From Spirosoma aureum (GTDB lineage: Bacteria > Bacteroidota > Bacteroidia > Cytophagales > Spirosomataceae): a stretch of DNA of 64,000 bases. The stretch is from positions 3,618,501 to 3,682,500 of the forward strand of contig NZ_CP050063.1 of assembly GCF_011604685.1 (NCBI RefSeq), read 5' to 3'. The translations under genes were made by a program, and so were the position numbers. Below, in pieces: positions 61,736-64,000 of the stretch (the first letter of the stretch is position 1; each line of letters opens with the position of its first letter). Below the pieces are notes generated by a model. It made no database searches. It was not told where the DNA came from and saw only the letters and a program-made list of their open reading frames with translations.

Positions 61736-62857
61736 ATGAAATATCTCCTGTTTATGTGCTTATTTCTTTCCCTTTATAACTTGTATGCACAAGACAATAC
61801 TAAAGGGAAAGTTATAATTGAAAACTTCTTAGCTCCTTCTATTCAAGGAAATCATGCAGGAGAAGATCCTATGCGACGCATAACTGTGTATTTGCCTGCT
61901 GGCTATCAAGAAACTAATCAACGATATCCCACTATCTTTTTTTTACATGGTTTTCCAGATGATGATAGCAGTTTTATGGCTGACTTTGCTCTTAAAAAAT
62001 TGTTTGATGAAGCCATTTTTAGTGGAAAAATGCGCCCTGCCATAATAGTACTACCAAATAGCCATACTCATTTTGAAGGTAGTTTTTATACGAATTCAGC
62101 GTTGACTGGCAATTGGGCTGATTTTATTGCTAAAGATGTTGTACAATATATTGATAAGAAGTTCCGAACAATACCTGACAGAACTAGTAGGGGTTTAACG
62201 GGCCTATCGATGGGTGGAAATGGGGCCCTTAAACTAGGAATGCTTTATAGTACTATTTTTAGTACTGTTTATGCTTTAAGCCCGGGAGGAATAAATTGGG
62301 AAACTTATTTTTCTTTAACAAACCCCGCTTTTAAAGAAATTGAAATGGAAAAAAACGTAGAGGATATAATAAAACGATTTAATGACCTCAAAACTACCAA
62401 GGCTAATTATTCCAGAAATCAAATCTTTTATGCTATTCTATTTGCTAATTTGGCAAGAATGTATTCACCCAATGAAAAAAAGCCACCTTTAAATGCAGAT
62501 TTACCTGTTCATTACGTCGGTGACAGTATGACAGTAAACACAAATGTTCTAAAAAAATGGGAGGATAATCTTCCTTTTTATATGATCGATACTCATATAG
62601 ATGCATTAAAAACCTTAACTGCGCTAAAATTGGATTGGGGCAGAAACGATAACTTGACTTGGATTCCAGTTACTTGTCTTCAATTTAGTAAAAAGTTGGA
62701 GGCATATGGAATAAATCATTTTGCTGAGGAATATCAAGGTGGTCATAGCAACAGATTAGGCGGGCGGGATGGTAGGATATATAACGAAGTGCTTCCTTTT
62801 TTTGACACTTATTTGAAATTTGACGAGAAGGCAAGTGTAACTGCCAAAAAAAATTAA
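61736..62857 (+). CDS. Exported alpha/beta-hydrolase esterase (esterase D/Fes-like)
   Basis: 373 residues with signal peptide MKYLLFMCLFLSLYNLYAQ. The putative-esterase fold is clear: RRITVYLPAGYQETNQRYPTIFFLHGFPDDD (oxyanion region), MRPAIIVLPNSHTH, and the nucleophile elbow GLSMGGNGALKLGMLY with Ser158. The catalytic His is likely in the late GGHSNR. Possible substrates are acyl or feruloyl groups on glycans; this is not decidable here. The gene is strongly AT-rich (poly-A codons, TTT/AAA) compared with the rest of the window and borders insertion sequences on the left, which suggests transfer from another Bacteroidota lineage. Confidence 0.88.
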   Translation: MKYLLFMCLFLSLYNLYAQDNTKGKVIIENFLAPSIQGNHAGEDPMRRITVYLPAGYQETNQRYPTIFFLHGFPDDDSSFMADFALKKLFDEAIFSGKMRPAIIVLPNSHTHFEGSFYTNSALTGNWADFIAKDVVQYIDKKFRTIPDRTSRGLTGLSMGGNGALKLGMLYSTIFSTVYALSPGGINWETYFSLTNPAFKEIEMEKNVEDIIKRFNDLKTTKANYSRNQIFYAILFANLARMYSPNEKKPPLNADLPVHYVGDSMTVNTNVLKKWEDNLPFYMIDTHIDALKTLTALKLDWGRNDNLTWIPVTCLQFSKKLEAYGINHFAEEYQGGHSNRLGGRDGRIYNEVLPFFDTYLKFDEKASVTAKKN

Positions 62858-63482
62858 ACTAGTTACAACGAAGCTACTCATAATAGTATAAGTTATAGCT
62901 GAACAAGGCAGGTTTCGGCTGACAACCAACGGATTAGAGTTAGGCAGGCTGTAAATTTCTAAGTGCATGGTTGATTCGCTCCTCACAAGAGAGTTTTCCG
63001 CTGACAGAACATAATTCTCGAAAGTAAGCAGGCATCCCAACGAAACAGGGGTGTAAGGGTTGAAAGTGGCTTTTGTTCAGTAACGTATCGTCCTTATCCA
63101 TCAGCCCCTGTTGTGGTTGAGTGGCCCCAACAACAAATAGCGTAGTAGTGGGCTTGCGTACGACAGCCAGCAAGGTTCCTACTTTTCAACCCCTTTCTAA
63201 CTACGTTTCGCTAAACGCTCCCAAGTAAGAGGACGGAATAATTATGCATCTGCTGCTGAAATGGTGCGGTTACTGAGCTTATGAACTTGTCAATTCCACA
63301 GCAAAGTGGGCCTCCATTGGTTGATTGACCAACTTTCGTTGCCTTAATGTAGATTCCTGGACGATTTTTGGTTATGTAAGCAGAAAATGCCAACTTGATG
63401 CAACCATTTGACTTTTTGGCTTTTAGGATTAATTCGAACAAGCTGGATCCATTTGATGCTTTCCGACACTAGCTCCAGCTTC
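62858..63482. other. Region of weak remnants before the sensor gene
   Basis: No firm gene. A minus-strand frame at 62940-63173 (containing GMPAYFRELCSVSGKLSCEE and ending RNLQPA) and another at 63211-63441 (SNGCIKLAFSAYITKNRPGIYI) look protein-like and may be transposase fragments, but I cannot name a family. A weak relative of the CTCA-N15-TGAG motif lies near 63200-63225. Confidence 0.35.
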
Positions 63483-64000
63483 ATGATCCGGTACGCCAGT
63501 TTGTTTTTAGTATTTGTTTCTCTCGTCTCGACGGGATTGTCTCAGCCGGTTTTTCAGATTCATTCCCTTCCTTCTGATGGTATTTTACTCAATAATGGCT
63601 GGCACTTCCACACAGGAGACAATCCAGCCTGGGCCAATCCCACGTTCAATGATTCGCAGTGGATGGTAATGAATCCGACGCAAGATATTAAAGCCGATTC
63701 CATTCTTTGGAAAGCTGGACAAGGTTGGTTTAGACTTCGATTCTCAATTGATGATTCACTTGCTAAGCAATCCCTTTCCCTGCTTATTCAGCAAACAGGG
63801 GCATCCCAGATTTTCCTGAACGGTCAATTAATTGGAAAGTTTGGTGATTTGGGGACCACAAACGAGCAAGTTCAAGCGGTTACGCCAGTTAATTCAGCCT
63901 TTATTGGCATGCCGGTTTGGCATTCCGGCCAACAAGTTTTAGCCATCCGATTTGCTATTCAAAAGGGCATTCCCTACATCGTTTTTGCCGACCGGCCAAA
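63483..64000 (+). CDS. Start of an exported sensor-type protein (3' end outside window)
   Basis: Open from ATG 63483 (or 63456, nine residues earlier) to the window edge. The start at 63483 gives a clean signal peptide MIRYASLFLVFVSLVSTGLS. The following 150 residues form a galactose-binding-like jelly roll (NNGWHFHTGDNPAWANPTFNDSQW, WFRLRFSID, GASQIFLNGQLIGKFGDLG), the usual N-terminal sensor domain of Bacteroidota histidine kinases and related membrane sensors. The kinase part would lie outside. It could also be a glycosidase N-terminus, but the FNDSQW plus short-loop pattern fits sensor proteins better. Confidence 0.6.
   Translation, partial: MIRYASLFLVFVSLVSTGLSQPVFQIHSLPSDGILLNNGWHFHTGDNPAWANPTFNDSQWMVMNPTQDIKADSILWKAGQGWFRLRFSIDDSLAKQSLSLLIQQTGASQIFLNGQLIGKFGDLGTTNEQVQAVTPVNSAFIGMPVWHSGQQVLAIRFAIQKGIPYIVFADRP

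Noticed and set aside
1..64000. tRNA or rRNA genes
   Set aside because: No rRNA segments or cloverleaf-like sequence with conserved TTCRANYC context were seen on either strand by reading; a tRNA scan would settle it.

Overview
ORGANISM. The window looks like chromosome of a Bacteroidota bacterium of the order Cytophagales, most like Spirosoma or a close relative (inferred from protein families; no rRNA is present). The signs are paired SusC/SusD outer-membrane genes under an ECF sigma/FecR pair, a one-protein hybrid two-component regulator, LytTR and T9SS sorting domains, and start sites without Shine-Dalgarno sequences. Most genes are near 50% GC. AT-rich islands (about 3.7-5.0, 55-57 and 61.7-62.9 kb) and a GC-rich repeat gene (44.7-54.7 kb) stand out.

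LAYOUT. 1-3.5 kb: tripartite efflux operon (TolC-like, HlyD/EmrA-like, DHA2 MFS). 3.7-5.0 kb: AT-rich decayed genes. 5.2-7.3 kb: TPR sensor kinase. 7.7-9.5 kb: truncated genes around an intact carboxymuconolactone decarboxylase-like gene. 9.5-26 kb: a polysaccharide-utilisation-type locus read leftward (ECF sigma, FecR, SusC, SusD, SusC, SusD, DUF5627-like lipoprotein, GH99/WbsX-like protein, metallophosphoesterase, second GH99/WbsX-like protein). 26.1-28.0 kb: transposase remnant, dead IS982-type element, dead LytTR gene. 28.2-34.2 kb: DUF983 protein, 37-residue membrane protein, ArsR-type regulator, DabA and DabB (inorganic carbon uptake) and an acyl-carrier-like protein without its usual serine. 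34.2-39.5 kb: HigA remnant, arsM with a broken arsR, an intact IS1182-type element, truncated genes. 39.9-44.1 kb: hybrid sensor/AraC regulator. 44.7-54.7 kb: giant repeat-rich T9SS surface protein, split by a frameshift in a C8 tract. 54.9-57 kb: Crp/Fnr-like regulator and two tandem exported paralogues. 57.2-61.2 kb: two IS3-family copies, one carrying a nested IS110 element. 61.7-62.9 kb: AT-rich exported esterase. The right edge holds the start of a probable sensor protein.

MAIN DISCOVERY CANDIDATE. The IS3 copy at 57,228-58,650 contains eleven short GC-rich insertions of 14, 15 or 16 nt. Deleting exactly these segments rebuilds complete orfA and orfB frames in the usual -1 arrangement, with no other lesion seen. 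At least five more lie in the neighbouring IS3 copy. Many fit, on one strand or the other, a loose consensus CGGTCCGCCGnnGCGG. The same 16-mer occurs inside arsM, and similar blocks occur in non-coding DNA at 28.0, 34.3 and 60.4 kb. I know of no described bacterial element of this size and form; yeast mitochondrial GC clusters are the nearest analogy. An assembly or sequence artefact is not excluded.

HOW GENES WORK TOGETHER. The ECF/FecR pair probably senses loading of the 24 kb SusC, which has an N-terminal STN-type domain, and switches on the SusCD operon. Near-matching promoter/operator blocks precede the DUF983 gene and the arsR-dabA-dabB operon, suggesting that this ArsR protein controls both.
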